From Pseudomonas triticifolii (GTDB lineage Bacteria; Pseudomonadota; Gammaproteobacteria; Pseudomonadales; Pseudomonadaceae), in assembly GCF_014358015.1 (NCBI RefSeq), contig NZ_JACONV010000020.1, positions 20,154-84,153 on the forward strand: a stretch of 64,000 bases of DNA, in the 5' to 3' direction. The position numbers were made by a program, and so were the translations under genes. Positions 9,022 through 16,484 of this stretch are shown in pieces. The first letter of the stretch is position 1. Each line of letters starts with the position of its first letter. The notes below the pieces were generated by a model. The model had not been told where the DNA came from. It made no database searches and saw only the letters and a list, made by a program, of their open reading frames with translations.

Positions 9022-9502
9022 TCGGCATTTCGCGGCCACGTGAGCGTTCGCTGAACACCCGCCATCCGAGTTAGAAATGAGCCGGTCGAATGACCCCGGA
9101 CACTTCAATCGATGAAACGACATGTACTGGCCCTTTCGCGAGCAAGCTCGCTCCCACGAAAGCGCGTGTAGTCACTAAGTTGCGTCGTGTTCGACAGGAG
9201 CTCCAGCGCCGTTTTCGACGCCGCGCTGTCGCGCAGCAAACACCGGACCTGGTGGGAGCGGACTTGTCCGCGAATACGGTGTTTCAGTTGTTGAATATTT
9301 GTCGGATGCACCTACCTCTCGCGGACAAATGGGACGCCACCCGGTCCGCTCCACGTGTCGCCGACAAGCCACAGCCCGCAGTTTGAACAGGCGCTCGGCC
9401 AGCCTGATCGAGTGATCACTCACACCGCTCGCCGAGACATCGCTTTCAGCATTGCCCGACGGGCTTTATAGTTGGCGGCATTCAGATTCTCCGAGACGCG
9501 CA
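9022..9502. repeat. Gene-free gap with REP elements
   Basis: Three REP-type units are visible: one at 9134-9157 (TTCGCGAGCAAGCTCGCTCC then CAC), its inverted partner at 9250-9276 (GTGGGAGCGGACTTGTCCGC), and a degraded third at 9317-9354 in which the stem arms are separated by extra bases. The first two form an unusually wide REPIN-like pair. Short open frames here encode typical REP-derived peptides (for example SELARER) and are not genes. The last 60 bases should contain the promoter of the thioredoxin-like gene. Confidence 0.75.
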
Positions 9503-10375
9503 ATGAGCCAGGACACTGCTTACATCTTTGATGCAACCACGGCGACGTTCGATCAGTTGGTGATCGACAAGTCATTCGATCAACCCGTGCTGGTAGATTT
9601 CTGGGCCGAGTGGTGTGCGCCCTGCAAGGTGCTGATGCCGCTGCTGCAACAGATCACCGAGAGCTATCAGGGCGAATTGCTGCTCGCCAAGGTCAATTGC
9701 GACATCGAGCAGGACATCGTTGCCCGCTTTGGTATTCGCAGCCTGCCCACCGTGGTGCTGTTCAAGGATGGCCAGCCGGTGGACGGTTTTGCCGGAGCAC
9801 AGCCGGAATCGGAAATCCGCAAGATTCTCGAACAACACGTGGTCATGCCACCACCGCCTGCTGCCGACCCGCTCAAGCAGGCGCAAGAGCTGTTCGCCGA
9901 AAGCCGCTTTGCCGACGCTGAAGCCCTGCTCAAGGTAGTACTGGGTGAGGACAACACCAACGCTGCGGCGCTGATTCTGTACGCGCGCTGCCTGGCAGAA
10001 CGTGGTGAGCTGAGCGAAGCGCGTCAGGTGCTGGATGCCGTCAAGAGCGATGCCCACAAGGCCGAGCTGGCGGGCGCGAAGGCGCAACTGACCTTTCTCG
10101 CCGAAGCCGCCACCCTGCCGGATGCCGCCGAGCTGAAAAGCCGTCTGGCGCAAAATCCGCAGGATGACGAAGCGTCCCATCAACTGGCGATCCAGCAGTT
10201 GTCCCGTCAGCAGTACGAAGCCGCGCTGGACGGCCTGCTCAAGCTGTTTATCCGCAATCGCAACTACGCCGAAGGCCTGCCGCACAAGACATTGCTGCAG
10301 GTATTCGACCTGCTGGGCAACGACCATCCGCTGGTGACGATGTACCGTCGCAAGTTGTTCGCCGCGCTGTACTAA
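9503..10375 (+). CDS. Thioredoxin-TPR co-chaperone (YbbN/CnoX family)
   Basis: The 290-residue protein has an N-terminal thioredoxin domain (about 8-110) with FWAEWCAPCK at 33-42, so both active-site cysteines (Cys38, Cys41) are present, and the cis-Pro segment GIRSLPTVVLF. The C-terminal part (about 118-290) is all-helical with TPR-like units (KQAQELFAESRFADAEALL; AALILYARCLAERGELSEA). E. coli CnoX lacks one of the two cysteines; this protein could be redox-active. An in-frame ATG 17 codons upstream is not family-like. Confidence 0.9.
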   Translation: MSQDTAYIFDATTATFDQLVIDKSFDQPVLVDFWAEWCAPCKVLMPLLQQITESYQGELLLAKVNCDIEQDIVARFGIRSLPTVVLFKDGQPVDGFAGAQPESEIRKILEQHVVMPPPPAADPLKQAQELFAESRFADAEALLKVVLGEDNTNAAALILYARCLAERGELSEARQVLDAVKSDAHKAELAGAKAQLTFLAEAATLPDAAELKSRLAQNPQDDEASHQLAIQQLSRQQYEAALDGLLKLFIRNRNYAEGLPHKTLLQVFDLLGNDHPLVTMYRRKLFAALY

Positions 10376-10384
10376 GCCGGTCTG

Positions 10385-10417
10385 CCGGGTCTGGCGTCCT
10401 GAAGAGGCCAGACCCGG
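10385..10417 (+). terminator. Strong hairpin after the thioredoxin-like gene
   Basis: An 11-bp perfect stem (CCGGGTCTGGC at 10385-10395 with 10407-10417) closes an 11-base loop, 10 bases after the stop codon. No T-run follows, so it is either a factor-dependent terminator or a 3'-end stabiliser. A hairpin with the same GCCAGACCCG arm follows uvrA. Confidence 0.6.
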
Positions 10418-10439
10418 TCAGCACGACATCACGTCCACA

Positions 10440-10793
10440 TCACGGCACTGCAACCCAGCTATACAGCGGCGCATCTGTCCCGCTCTCGACCTTCACGTTC
10501 GCGCAATGACGCAAGCGCACCAGCAAGCGTTTACCTGCTGCCGTGCTGCCCGCCACGCCCTCCAGTTGCGCCAGCAAATCCGGCCCGCTCATCTGCCCGG
10601 CCTTTTGCAACAGTTCCTGCGCCACTTGCCAGGCCTTGTCGTCCTGATTGGCTGGCCTGCTCTCGACAATCGCCGCAGCCGCTTCTGGCACCGACGCCTT
10701 CAACTGCGCGCCCAATTGAGCCCAATCGCCTTCGTCCAGCTCCAGCGTCAAATCCACCGGCCACTGGCCCACGGTTCCACGAATACGCAACAT
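10440..10793 (-). CDS. Conserved hypothetical protein
   Basis: The 117-residue soluble protein starts MLRIRGTVGQWPVDLTLELD and has an acidic, Ala-rich helical middle (about 22-85) and a Cys/Val-rich end. No motif tells a function. A longer frame with an alternative start 23 codons upstream would overlap the next gene's end; the shorter start is preferred because it leaves the gene clear of that overlap. It is convergent with the thioredoxin-like gene; a similar small gene occupies this place in P. aeruginosa (from memory). Confidence 0.6.
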   Translation of the reverse strand: MLRIRGTVGQWPVDLTLELDEGDWAQLGAQLKASVPEAAAAIVESRPANQDDKAWQVAQELLQKAGQMSGPDLLAQLEGVAGSTAAGKRLLVRLRHCANVKVESGTDAPLYSWVAVP

Positions 10794-10854
10794 GACATGC
10801 ACCTGATGATATTCAGACGCACATGCTCCCACAGGCGAGCGCGCATTCCCACGC

Positions 10855-11277
10855 TCAGTCACTCAGCCAGCGGCTCGTCAGCGATTCATCGCCCGTCATG
10901 AAGCTGGCGAAGGCCCTGATGTCGTAGAAATTTTCCCAGTGCTCGACAATCTTGCCATCGCGAAATCGCCACAGTCCGCAGAATGGCATGGCGATTTTCT
11001 GGCGATCGCAGGTGGCGCGCATGCAGCCGATGACCGCGCCGAAATAATCGTCAGCCACAATCTCATGGACCTCCATGGAAAGGGTTTGCCGCGTGTGCTC
11101 GATCAGGTCCAGCTCATGGTTGTGCACCGAGCGCCTGCCAATGATCATGGACAACCCGCCTCGGGCACCCCGATCGGCCTTGTGAAGCACGATATCGTTG
11201 TCAGCGAACTCGGCGATGCGCGCCAGATCCTTGTAGACCGCACGCAGGGTTTCGACGTTGGGATGGAGCTTTCTCAT
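10855..11277 (-). CDS. SnoaL-like / NTF2-family protein
   Basis: The 140-residue protein fits the NTF2-like alpha+beta cone fold used by SnoaL-type isomerases and many orphan ligand-binding proteins: a helical start (NVETLRAVYKDLARIAEFADNDIVLHKAD), central strands with VHEIVADDYFGAVIGCMRA, and the end motif CGLWRFRDGKIVEHWENFYD. It is probably cytoplasmic, as no signal is seen. Ligand and reaction are unknown. AGGAAG lies about 8 bases upstream of the chosen ATG. A longer start 20 codons upstream lacks such a site. Confidence 0.7.
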   Translation of the reverse strand: MRKLHPNVETLRAVYKDLARIAEFADNDIVLHKADRGARGGLSMIIGRRSVHNHELDLIEHTRQTLSMEVHEIVADDYFGAVIGCMRATCDRQKIAMPFCGLWRFRDGKIVEHWENFYDIRAFASFMTGDESLTSRWLSD

Positions 11278-11488
11278 GAGGTGTCTTCCTTGAGGCGATG
11301 CCGATCCTTGAGGGTATGACAGGCACTGACGACGCATCCGGCGTCAATTCAGCGGCTACCTCACTGAGGGTAGGACCTAAAGACCCGGTCCATGAGAACG
11401 GTTCGGCATAATCATGCGTCGGACTATTCCTATTCCCTGACAGCCAGCACGTGTATTAAGGAAAAAAACCTTACTCTGCCAACAACTT

Positions 11489-11506
11489 GTTATAAGATTA
11501 CATAAC
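11489..11506. promoter_or_regulatory. Inverted repeat, possible Zur-type operator
   Basis: GTTATAAGATTACATAAC has perfect GTTAT/ATAAC ends and sits 33 bases before the His-rich gene. Half-sites of this kind are typical of Zur operators, but the eight-base spacer is longer than in the usual GTTATANTATAAC form, so the assignment is tentative. Confidence 0.4.
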
Positions 11507-11538
11507 GCTTTTCTCAGAATGTCACTCCGGAGTTCGTT

Positions 11539-12132
11539 ATGCGCCGTCTGCTACTCGCCCTGCCCTTCGCCCTGCTGCCACTGGCTGTCGCCTATGCCGC
11601 CGAAGAACACGACCATGACCATGATCATGGCGCGGAACATGGCAGCCTCGGCGCGCATGAACACGGTGTCGGGCGTCTGGACGTGGTACTGGAAGGCAAG
11701 ACGCTGGAACTGGAGTTCGACAGCCCGGCCATGAACATCGTGGGTTTTGAGCATGAGGCGAAGTCCGCTGAAGACAAGGCCAAGGTGGCCAAGGCGCGTG
11801 AGTTGTTGCTAAAGCCCAATGCACTGTTCAGCATTGCCGATGCCGCCAATTGCTCGGCCACTTCGGTGAAGCTGGAAAGCCCGCTGTTTGGCGACAAGGA
11901 TGACGATCACGAAGCGCACGCCAAAGACGGCGACGCGGATCATCACGAGCACAGCGAAATTCACGGCAGTTACAAGTTCGTGTGCGACGCGCCGGCCATC
12001 CTGAAGAAGCTCGATCTGTCGCAGATTTTCAAAACGTTCCCCGACACCAAAAAGCTTCAGGTACAACTGATTTCGCCCAGTGGCCAGTCTGGCGCAGAAG
12101 TGATTGCAGCGAACCCTACGCTGAAGTTCTGA
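11539..12132 (+). CDS. His-rich periplasmic protein, DUF2796 / ZrgA-like
   Basis: The 197-residue precursor has a Sec signal (about 1-20, ending VAYAA). The mature protein starts with a metal-binding-looking stretch, HDHDHDHGAEH then AHEHG, and has a second His/Asp-rich segment at about 120-142 (DDDHEAHAKDGDADHHEH). The GRLDVVLEGKTLELEFDSPAMNIVGFEH segment is characteristic of the DUF2796 family, linked to zinc uptake in Vibrio (ZrgA). I infer zinc binding in the periplasm. Two cysteines may form a disulfide. It leads the ABC transporter genes, from which it is separated by a terminator. Confidence 0.82.
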   Translation: MRRLLLALPFALLPLAVAYAAEEHDHDHDHGAEHGSLGAHEHGVGRLDVVLEGKTLELEFDSPAMNIVGFEHEAKSAEDKAKVAKARELLLKPNALFSIADAANCSATSVKLESPLFGDKDDDHEAHAKDGDADHHEHSEIHGSYKFVCDAPAILKKLDLSQIFKTFPDTKKLQVQLISPSGQSGAEVIAANPTLKF

Positions 12133-12151
12133 TGTTCCCTCGCGGGACAAT

Positions 12152-12174
12152 GACCGGGCCTGGCCCGGTCTTTT
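12152..12174 (+). terminator. Intrinsic terminator inside the putative metal operon
   Basis: A 9-bp perfect GC-rich stem (12152-12160 with 12162-12170) is followed by TTTT. It lies 20 bases after the DUF2796 stop and 28 bases before the ABC ATPase start, so it should lower expression of the downstream genes relative to the first. Confidence 0.75.
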
Positions 12175-12201
12175 ACTTTTCAACCAAGCGTGAGCCAGAC
12201 C

Positions 12202-12912
12202 ATGCCCCAAGCACTGATCGAGCTGTCCGACCTGAGCTTCAACTGGCCGGGTCAGCCGCAGCTTCTGGATATCCCGGCATTTCGCCTGGACACCGGCGAA
12301 ACCCTGTTTCTTAAAGGCCCGAGTGGCAGCGGCAAGACCACCCTGCTGGGGCTGCTGGGCGGCGTACAGAAACCCACCAGCGGCAGCATTCGCCTGCTGG
12401 GCCAGGAGTTATCGAGCCTGTCGGCGGCGGCGCGTGATCGCTTCCGCGTCGATCACACCGGCTACATCTTCCAGCAGTTCAACTTGCTGCCGTTTCTCTC
12501 GGTACGCGAGAACATCGAACTGCCCTGCCACTTTTCCAACGTCCGTGCAGCACGTGCGAAACAGCGTCACGGCAGCGTTGAAAAAGCGACCGTCACCCTG
12601 CTCACTCATCTGGGCCTGAAAGACCCCGCCATGCTGACCCGCCGCGCAGACTCGCTGTCCATCGGCCAACAGCAACGTGTGGCGGCGGCACGTGCGTTGA
12701 TCGGCCAACCGGAACTGGTGATCGCCGACGAGCCGACCTCGGCACTGGACGCCGACTCACGTGAGGCGTTCATTCGCCTGCTGTTTGCCGAATGCCGCGA
12801 AGCCGGTGCCAGCCTGTTGTTCGTCAGTCATGATCAAAGCCTGGCCCCGCTGTTCGATCGCAACCTGTCACTCGGCGACCTTAATCGCGCCGCTGTCGCC
12901 GTGGAGATTTGA
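12202..12912 (+). CDS. ABC transporter ATP-binding protein (MacB/LolD type)
   Basis: The 236-residue ATPase has Walker A GPSGSGKT (39-46), Q-loop QQFN (91-94), a variant signature SLSIGQQQ (151-158), Walker B ELVIADEP (171-178) and the switch His in FVSHD (His210). Subfamily features match ATPases that partner FtsX-like permeases in lipoprotein or periplasmic-protein handling rather than solute import. The permease gene starts one base after its stop. An alternative GTG start four codons upstream is possible. The role in metal homeostasis is inferred only from context. Confidence 0.9.
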   Translation: MPQALIELSDLSFNWPGQPQLLDIPAFRLDTGETLFLKGPSGSGKTTLLGLLGGVQKPTSGSIRLLGQELSSLSAAARDRFRVDHTGYIFQQFNLLPFLSVRENIELPCHFSNVRAARAKQRHGSVEKATVTLLTHLGLKDPAMLTRRADSLSIGQQQRVAAARALIGQPELVIADEPTSALDADSREAFIRLLFAECREAGASLLFVSHDQSLAPLFDRNLSLGDLNRAAVAVEI

Positions 12913-12913
12913 G

Positions 12914-14179
12914 ATGTATTTGTTTCGTCTGGCCATGGCCAGCCTGGCCAACCGCCGCTTCACCGCATTTCTCACCGCCTTCGCCATCGCCTTGTCGGTC
13001 TGTCTGCTGCTGGCCGTGGAGCGAGTACGCACCGAGGCGCGCGCCAGTTTCGCCAGCACCATCAGCGGCACGGACCTGATCGTCGGCGCACGCTCCGGCT
13101 CGATCAACCTGCTGCTGTACTCGGTGTTTCGCATCGGCAACGCCACCAATAACATCCGCTGGGACAGCTTCGAGCACTTCGCCCAAAGCAAACAGGTGAA
13201 GTGGGCCATTCCGATCTCACTGGGCGACTCGCACCGTGGCTACCGGGTAATGGGCACCAACGCTTCGTATTTCGAGCATTATCAGTTTGGTCGTCAGCAG
13301 CATCTGGAGCTGGCCGAAGGACGTGAATTCAAGACCGACCCCTTCGAGGTGGTGCTGGGCTCGGAGGTCGCCAAGGCGCTGCATTACAAGCTCGGTGACA
13401 AGCTGGTGCTGGCTCATGGCGTAGCGGCGATCAGCCTGGTCAAGCATGACGACAAGCCATTCACCGTGGTCGGCATCATCAAGCCCACGGGCACACCCGT
13501 GGACCGCACGCTGCACATCAGCCTGGGCGGTATGGAAGCCATTCACATCGACTGGCACAACGGCGCGCCCGCACGCGGCAACGAACGAATCTCCGCCGAT
13601 CAGGCCCGCAACATGGACCTGACGCCGACCGCGATCACGGCGTTCATGCTCGGCCTGAACAGCAAGATCTCGACGTTCAGCCTGCAGCGCGAGATCAACG
13701 AATACCGTGGCGAGCCGATGCTGGCGATTCTTCCCGGCGTGGCCTTGCAAGAGCTGTGGAGTCTGATGGGTACGGCTGAAAAAGCCCTGTTCGTGATTTC
13801 ACTGTTTGTGGTGCTGACCGGTCTGATCGGTATGTTGACGGCGATTCTGACCAGCCTCAACGAGCGCCGTCGCGAGATGGCCATCCTGCGTTCGGTGGGC
13901 GCCAGGCCGTGGCACATCGCGAGCCTGTTGATTCTGGAGGCCTTCGCGCTGGCGCTGGCAGGTGTGGTCAGTGGCCTTGCACTGCTCTATATCGGTATCT
14001 TTGTGTCTCAGGATTACGTAATAAATAATTACGGTTTGTACCTCTCGCCTATGCCACCTGGCCAATATGAATGGACATTGCTGGCTGGCATCCTCGCTTG
14101 CGCGCTGTTGATGGGAACCGTGCCAGCCTGGCGAGCCTACAGGCAGTCACTGGCAGATGGTCTGTCGATTCGTTTATGA
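12914..14179 (+). CDS. FtsX-family ABC permease
   Basis: The 421-residue protein has the MacB/FtsX layout. A first membrane segment lies at about 12-32, followed by a large periplasmic domain (about 33-285). Three clustered C-terminal membrane segments follow, at about 293-317, 341-366 and 385-405. The cytoplasmic coupling segment NERRREMAILRSVGARPWHI, before the third membrane helix, is the family hallmark. It follows the ATPase gene by one base and overlaps the next start if ATG 14176 is used. The periplasmic domain probably works with the His-rich and DUF3299 proteins. Confidence 0.9.
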   Translation: MYLFRLAMASLANRRFTAFLTAFAIALSVCLLLAVERVRTEARASFASTISGTDLIVGARSGSINLLLYSVFRIGNATNNIRWDSFEHFAQSKQVKWAIPISLGDSHRGYRVMGTNASYFEHYQFGRQQHLELAEGREFKTDPFEVVLGSEVAKALHYKLGDKLVLAHGVAAISLVKHDDKPFTVVGIIKPTGTPVDRTLHISLGGMEAIHIDWHNGAPARGNERISADQARNMDLTPTAITAFMLGLNSKISTFSLQREINEYRGEPMLAILPGVALQELWSLMGTAEKALFVISLFVVLTGLIGMLTAILTSLNERRREMAILRSVGARPWHIASLLILEAFALALAGVVSGLALLYIGIFVSQDYVINNYGLYLSPMPPGQYEWTLLAGILACALLMGTVPAWRAYRQSLADGLSIRL

Positions 14180-14190
14180 GGACCTTCATG

Positions 14191-14712
14191 ATGCGGCGCA
14201 TGCTACTCACTCTGCTGCTCTCGGTTTCCACCTCGTTGTGGGCCGCCGAGCCGCGTGTACTGACCTGGGCCGAGATGATTCCGCCTGATGCACCTGTCGT
14301 GAAGCCGGTGACCACACCGATGCACGACCTGTCGAAAATGTCCGATGCACTGGCCATGGAGCAAGCACCCGCGGCCGGCCAGCTGGCGCCACACGCGCCG
14401 GTGGTCAAGGCACTGGATGGCAAGCAGGTGCGTTTGCCGGGCTATATCGTGCCACTGGAGGTCAGTGAGGAAGGCAGAGTGACGGAGTTTTTGCTGGTGC
14501 CGTATTTCGGCGCCTGCATCCATGTGCCGCCGCCGCCAGCGAACCAGATCGTGCATGTCACGAGTGAGCTGGGCGTGAAGGTCGATGAGCTGTATCAGCC
14601 GTACTGGATCGAAGGACCGATGCAGGCCAAATCGTCTACGAGCGAGCTGGCAGAAGCGGGTTATCAGATGCAGGCAGACAAGATTCTTGTCTACGAGTTG
14701 CCGGATACGTGA
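14191..14712 (+). CDS. DUF3299-type periplasmic protein
   Basis: The 173-residue precursor has an N-terminal Sec signal ending near LWAA. The mature part contains LTWAEMIPPDAP and the conserved core VRLPGYIVPLE...EFLLVPYFGACIHVPPPPANQIVHV, with a single Cys beside His. It follows the permease gene directly and completes a four-gene locus known in other pseudomonads (PA4063-PA4066 in P. aeruginosa, from memory, reported zinc-responsive). GAGGA at 14178-14182 favours ATG 14188 or 14191 over the overlapping ATG at 14176. The molecular role is unknown. Confidence 0.8.
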   Translation: MRRMLLTLLLSVSTSLWAAEPRVLTWAEMIPPDAPVVKPVTTPMHDLSKMSDALAMEQAPAAGQLAPHAPVVKALDGKQVRLPGYIVPLEVSEEGRVTEFLLVPYFGACIHVPPPPANQIVHVTSELGVKVDELYQPYWIEGPMQAKSSTSELAEAGYQMQADKILVYELPDT

Positions 14713-14738
14713 AGAGAATGGGGTTCCCAGCGATTTCA

Positions 14739-14752
14739 TTGAGCTGAGTCAA
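14739..14752. promoter_or_regulatory. Possible ANR/FNR box upstream of oprG
   Basis: TTGAGCTGAGTCAA fits the core TTGA-N6-TCAA of the FNR/ANR site (consensus TTGAT-N4-ATCAA, with two inner mismatches). A TAACAT hexamer at 14774-14779 lies where the -10 of a promoter activated from about -41.5 would be expected. Confidence 0.5.
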
Positions 14753-14816
14753 AGTCGCCGCTCGACAGCGCTTTAACATTCCGCCCATAAATTTTGACTG
14801 ATTTCCTGGAGCCCCA

Positions 14817-15503
14817 ATGAACAAGCTTTTGCTTCGCGCGTCTCTCGTCGCGCTCGCCGTCGCAGCCCCCGTTGCAGCCCACGCTTACGAGCCTGGCGAC
14901 ATCATCGTTCGCGCAGGTGCCGCCCATGTTCAACCTGACGAGAACAGTGGCGAGATCAGACTCGACGGCTCCAGAGTGTCAGGCACCAAAGCCACGGTCG
15001 ACGGCAATACCCAACTGGGGCTGACCTTCGCCTACATGCTGACCTCGCACGTCGGTATCGAGTTGCTGGCGGCCACCCCGTTCAGCCACACCGTTGCCGT
15101 GAAGGGCCTGGGCCCGGGCCTTGACGGCAAGCTGGCAGATATCAAACACCTGCCGCCGACCCTGTCGTTGCAGTACTACCCGATGGAGCCGTCGTCCAGA
15201 TTCCAGCCTTATGCCGGCGTGGGCATCAACTACACCATGTTCTTCGACGAAGACCTGACAGGTGATCGCAAGAACCAGGGCTTCAGCAACCTCAAGCTCA
15301 AGAACTCGGTCGGTCTGGCCGCACAGTTGGGCATGGACTACATGATCACCGACAACGTGCTGGTCAATGCCTCGGTCTGGTACGTCGACATCGACACCAA
15401 AGCCACCGTAGACGGCCCATCGGCGCTAGCGGTAGGCCAGACCAAAGTGGATGTGGACATCGATCCGTGGGTCTACATGGTCGGCGTGGGTTACAAGTTC
15501 TGA
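14817..15503 (+). CDS. oprG: OmpW-family outer-membrane porin OprG
   Basis: The 228-residue precursor has a Sec signal cleaved after AHA (residue 23). The mature protein is built of alternating beta strands as in the eight-stranded OmpW barrel: DIIVRAGAAHVQP, LGLTFAYMLTSHVGIELLAATPF, FQPYAGVGINYTMFF. It ends in the aromatic VGVGYKF needed for outer-membrane assembly. OmpW/OprG proteins let small hydrophobic molecules cross the outer membrane. In P. aeruginosa, oprG likewise follows the DUF2796-ABC locus (from memory). Confidence 0.93.
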   Translation: MNKLLLRASLVALAVAAPVAAHAYEPGDIIVRAGAAHVQPDENSGEIRLDGSRVSGTKATVDGNTQLGLTFAYMLTSHVGIELLAATPFSHTVAVKGLGPGLDGKLADIKHLPPTLSLQYYPMEPSSRFQPYAGVGINYTMFFDEDLTGDRKNQGFSNLKLKNSVGLAAQLGMDYMITDNVLVNASVWYVDIDTKATVDGPSALAVGQTKVDVDIDPWVYMVGVGYKF

Positions 15504-15531
15504 CCTGCTGAACGTTGAGCGTCTAAAACAT

Positions 15532-15560
15532 AAAGGCGCCCGGATGGGTGCCTTTGCTTT
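15532..15560 (+). terminator. Terminator after oprG
   Basis: AAAGGCGCCC and GGGTGCCTTT form a 10-bp stem with one wobble around GGAT (15532-15555), followed by GCTTTTA. It lies about 30 bases after the oprG stop. Confidence 0.8.
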
Positions 15561-16039
15561 TATGGGCGTTCAAGTGCCTTGAACGTGCCACCGTCTATGT
15601 GAACGGTCGAGAATAACCGTGGGCCGTTACTTCCTCTTGGAAACTCCAATTCGTAATGGGCCCAGAGAAACTGGTCCGGCGTCGGCAAAACAGTGTTGTC
15701 CCTAGCGTCTATAGAGCTGCCGACACGCGCTATGAGCAAGCCAAGCGTCGCAATCGGACCTGGATACATTTGCAGGTATTGCAAAAAGGCTAGCCCGGTC
15801 GCCTTTCTGTAATGAACGGTCTCGGGACCTAACAGGATCGTCAAGAATCCTGCCCCAAACAGGGCAAAACCGCAAATACTCACGAATCCGAGCGGGAATG
15901 AGCCTGCGTCGTTTCGAGCACTCCTTGCAGCATCCAGATATTCCGAATATCGGTCCATGAAATCATCGACGACGAACTCGCCAGGCACTTCGCGCACTAC
16001 AATTTTGGGGCGCTTATCAACACCGTTTTCGTCCTGCAT
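15560..16039 (-). CDS. Orphan small membrane protein
   Basis: I do not recognise this 159-residue protein. It has a charged N-terminal region (1-48) and two hydrophobic segments, at about 50-70 (with ICGFALFGAGFLTILLG) and 84-106. A polar C-terminal domain follows, with LPTPDQFLWAHYELEFPRGSNG and ending FSTVHIDGGTFKALERP. Composition is less GC-rich than in neighbours, and the gene sits between the oprG terminator and a REPIN, where relatives have no gene (from memory). This suggests a strain- or group-specific insertion. No good ribosome-binding site is seen. Confidence 0.5.
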   Translation of the reverse strand: MQDENGVDKRPKIVVREVPGEFVVDDFMDRYSEYLDAARSARNDAGSFPLGFVSICGFALFGAGFLTILLGPETVHYRKATGLAFLQYLQMYPGPIATLGLLIARVGSSIDARDNTVLPTPDQFLWAHYELEFPRGSNGPRLFSTVHIDGGTFKALERP

Positions 16040-16484
16040 GCCGTACGTCCGCTGTAAAAGGGCGACGGATAGTAGGAGTCGTTAGGCGGGTTGAAAAGAT
16101 CGGAAATCCCGACTACAAAAAACAAAGAATTGGGCTACAAACGCTGAAGATAAAACCTGGGCATGTTTGTGCTTGAGCCTACGGTATGGCCTTCAAGAGC
16201 ACGCTCGCTCTTATCGAATAACCCGTCACACACTGAAGAAAAGCTATTTTCCTGTGAGAGGCTCCACCCCGTCTTCGGCATAGCGCTGTCGCGCATCAAA
16301 CACTGGACTGTGGGAGGCGGCTTGCCGGCGATGCAGTCGACGCGGTATATCAGGAGAACCACCTAATCGTTCATCGCGGGCAAGCCCCCTCCCACAACCG
16401 CGTGTCTCGCACTGGCTTTGTATCTGCCAGGCAAGACTTGTGTACGGCGATCGGTGCTAACCGGGAGGCGCGATTGATTCTGGA
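16040..16484. repeat. Gene-free gap holding a REPIN
   Basis: Two inverted REP units, at 16309-16333 (TGTGGGAGGCGGCTTGCCGG) and 16372-16396 (CATCGCGGGCAAGCCCCCTC), are 38 bases apart and form a REPIN. A short AT-richer part at 16080-16260 holds no recognisable gene. Open frames crossing the repeats are not coding. Confidence 0.8.

Noticed and set aside
9105..9311. Short open frames across the REP repeats at 9.1-9.4 kb
   Set aside because: They translate REP sequence (SELARER-type peptides) and do not resemble genes.
15560..16039. Possible toxin, immunity or phage protein
   Set aside because: Nothing in the protein or context supports these roles, so I kept it as an orphan.
16135..16366. Open frames on both strands near the REPIN at 16.3 kb
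   Set aside because: They run through the repeat and have no family-like content.
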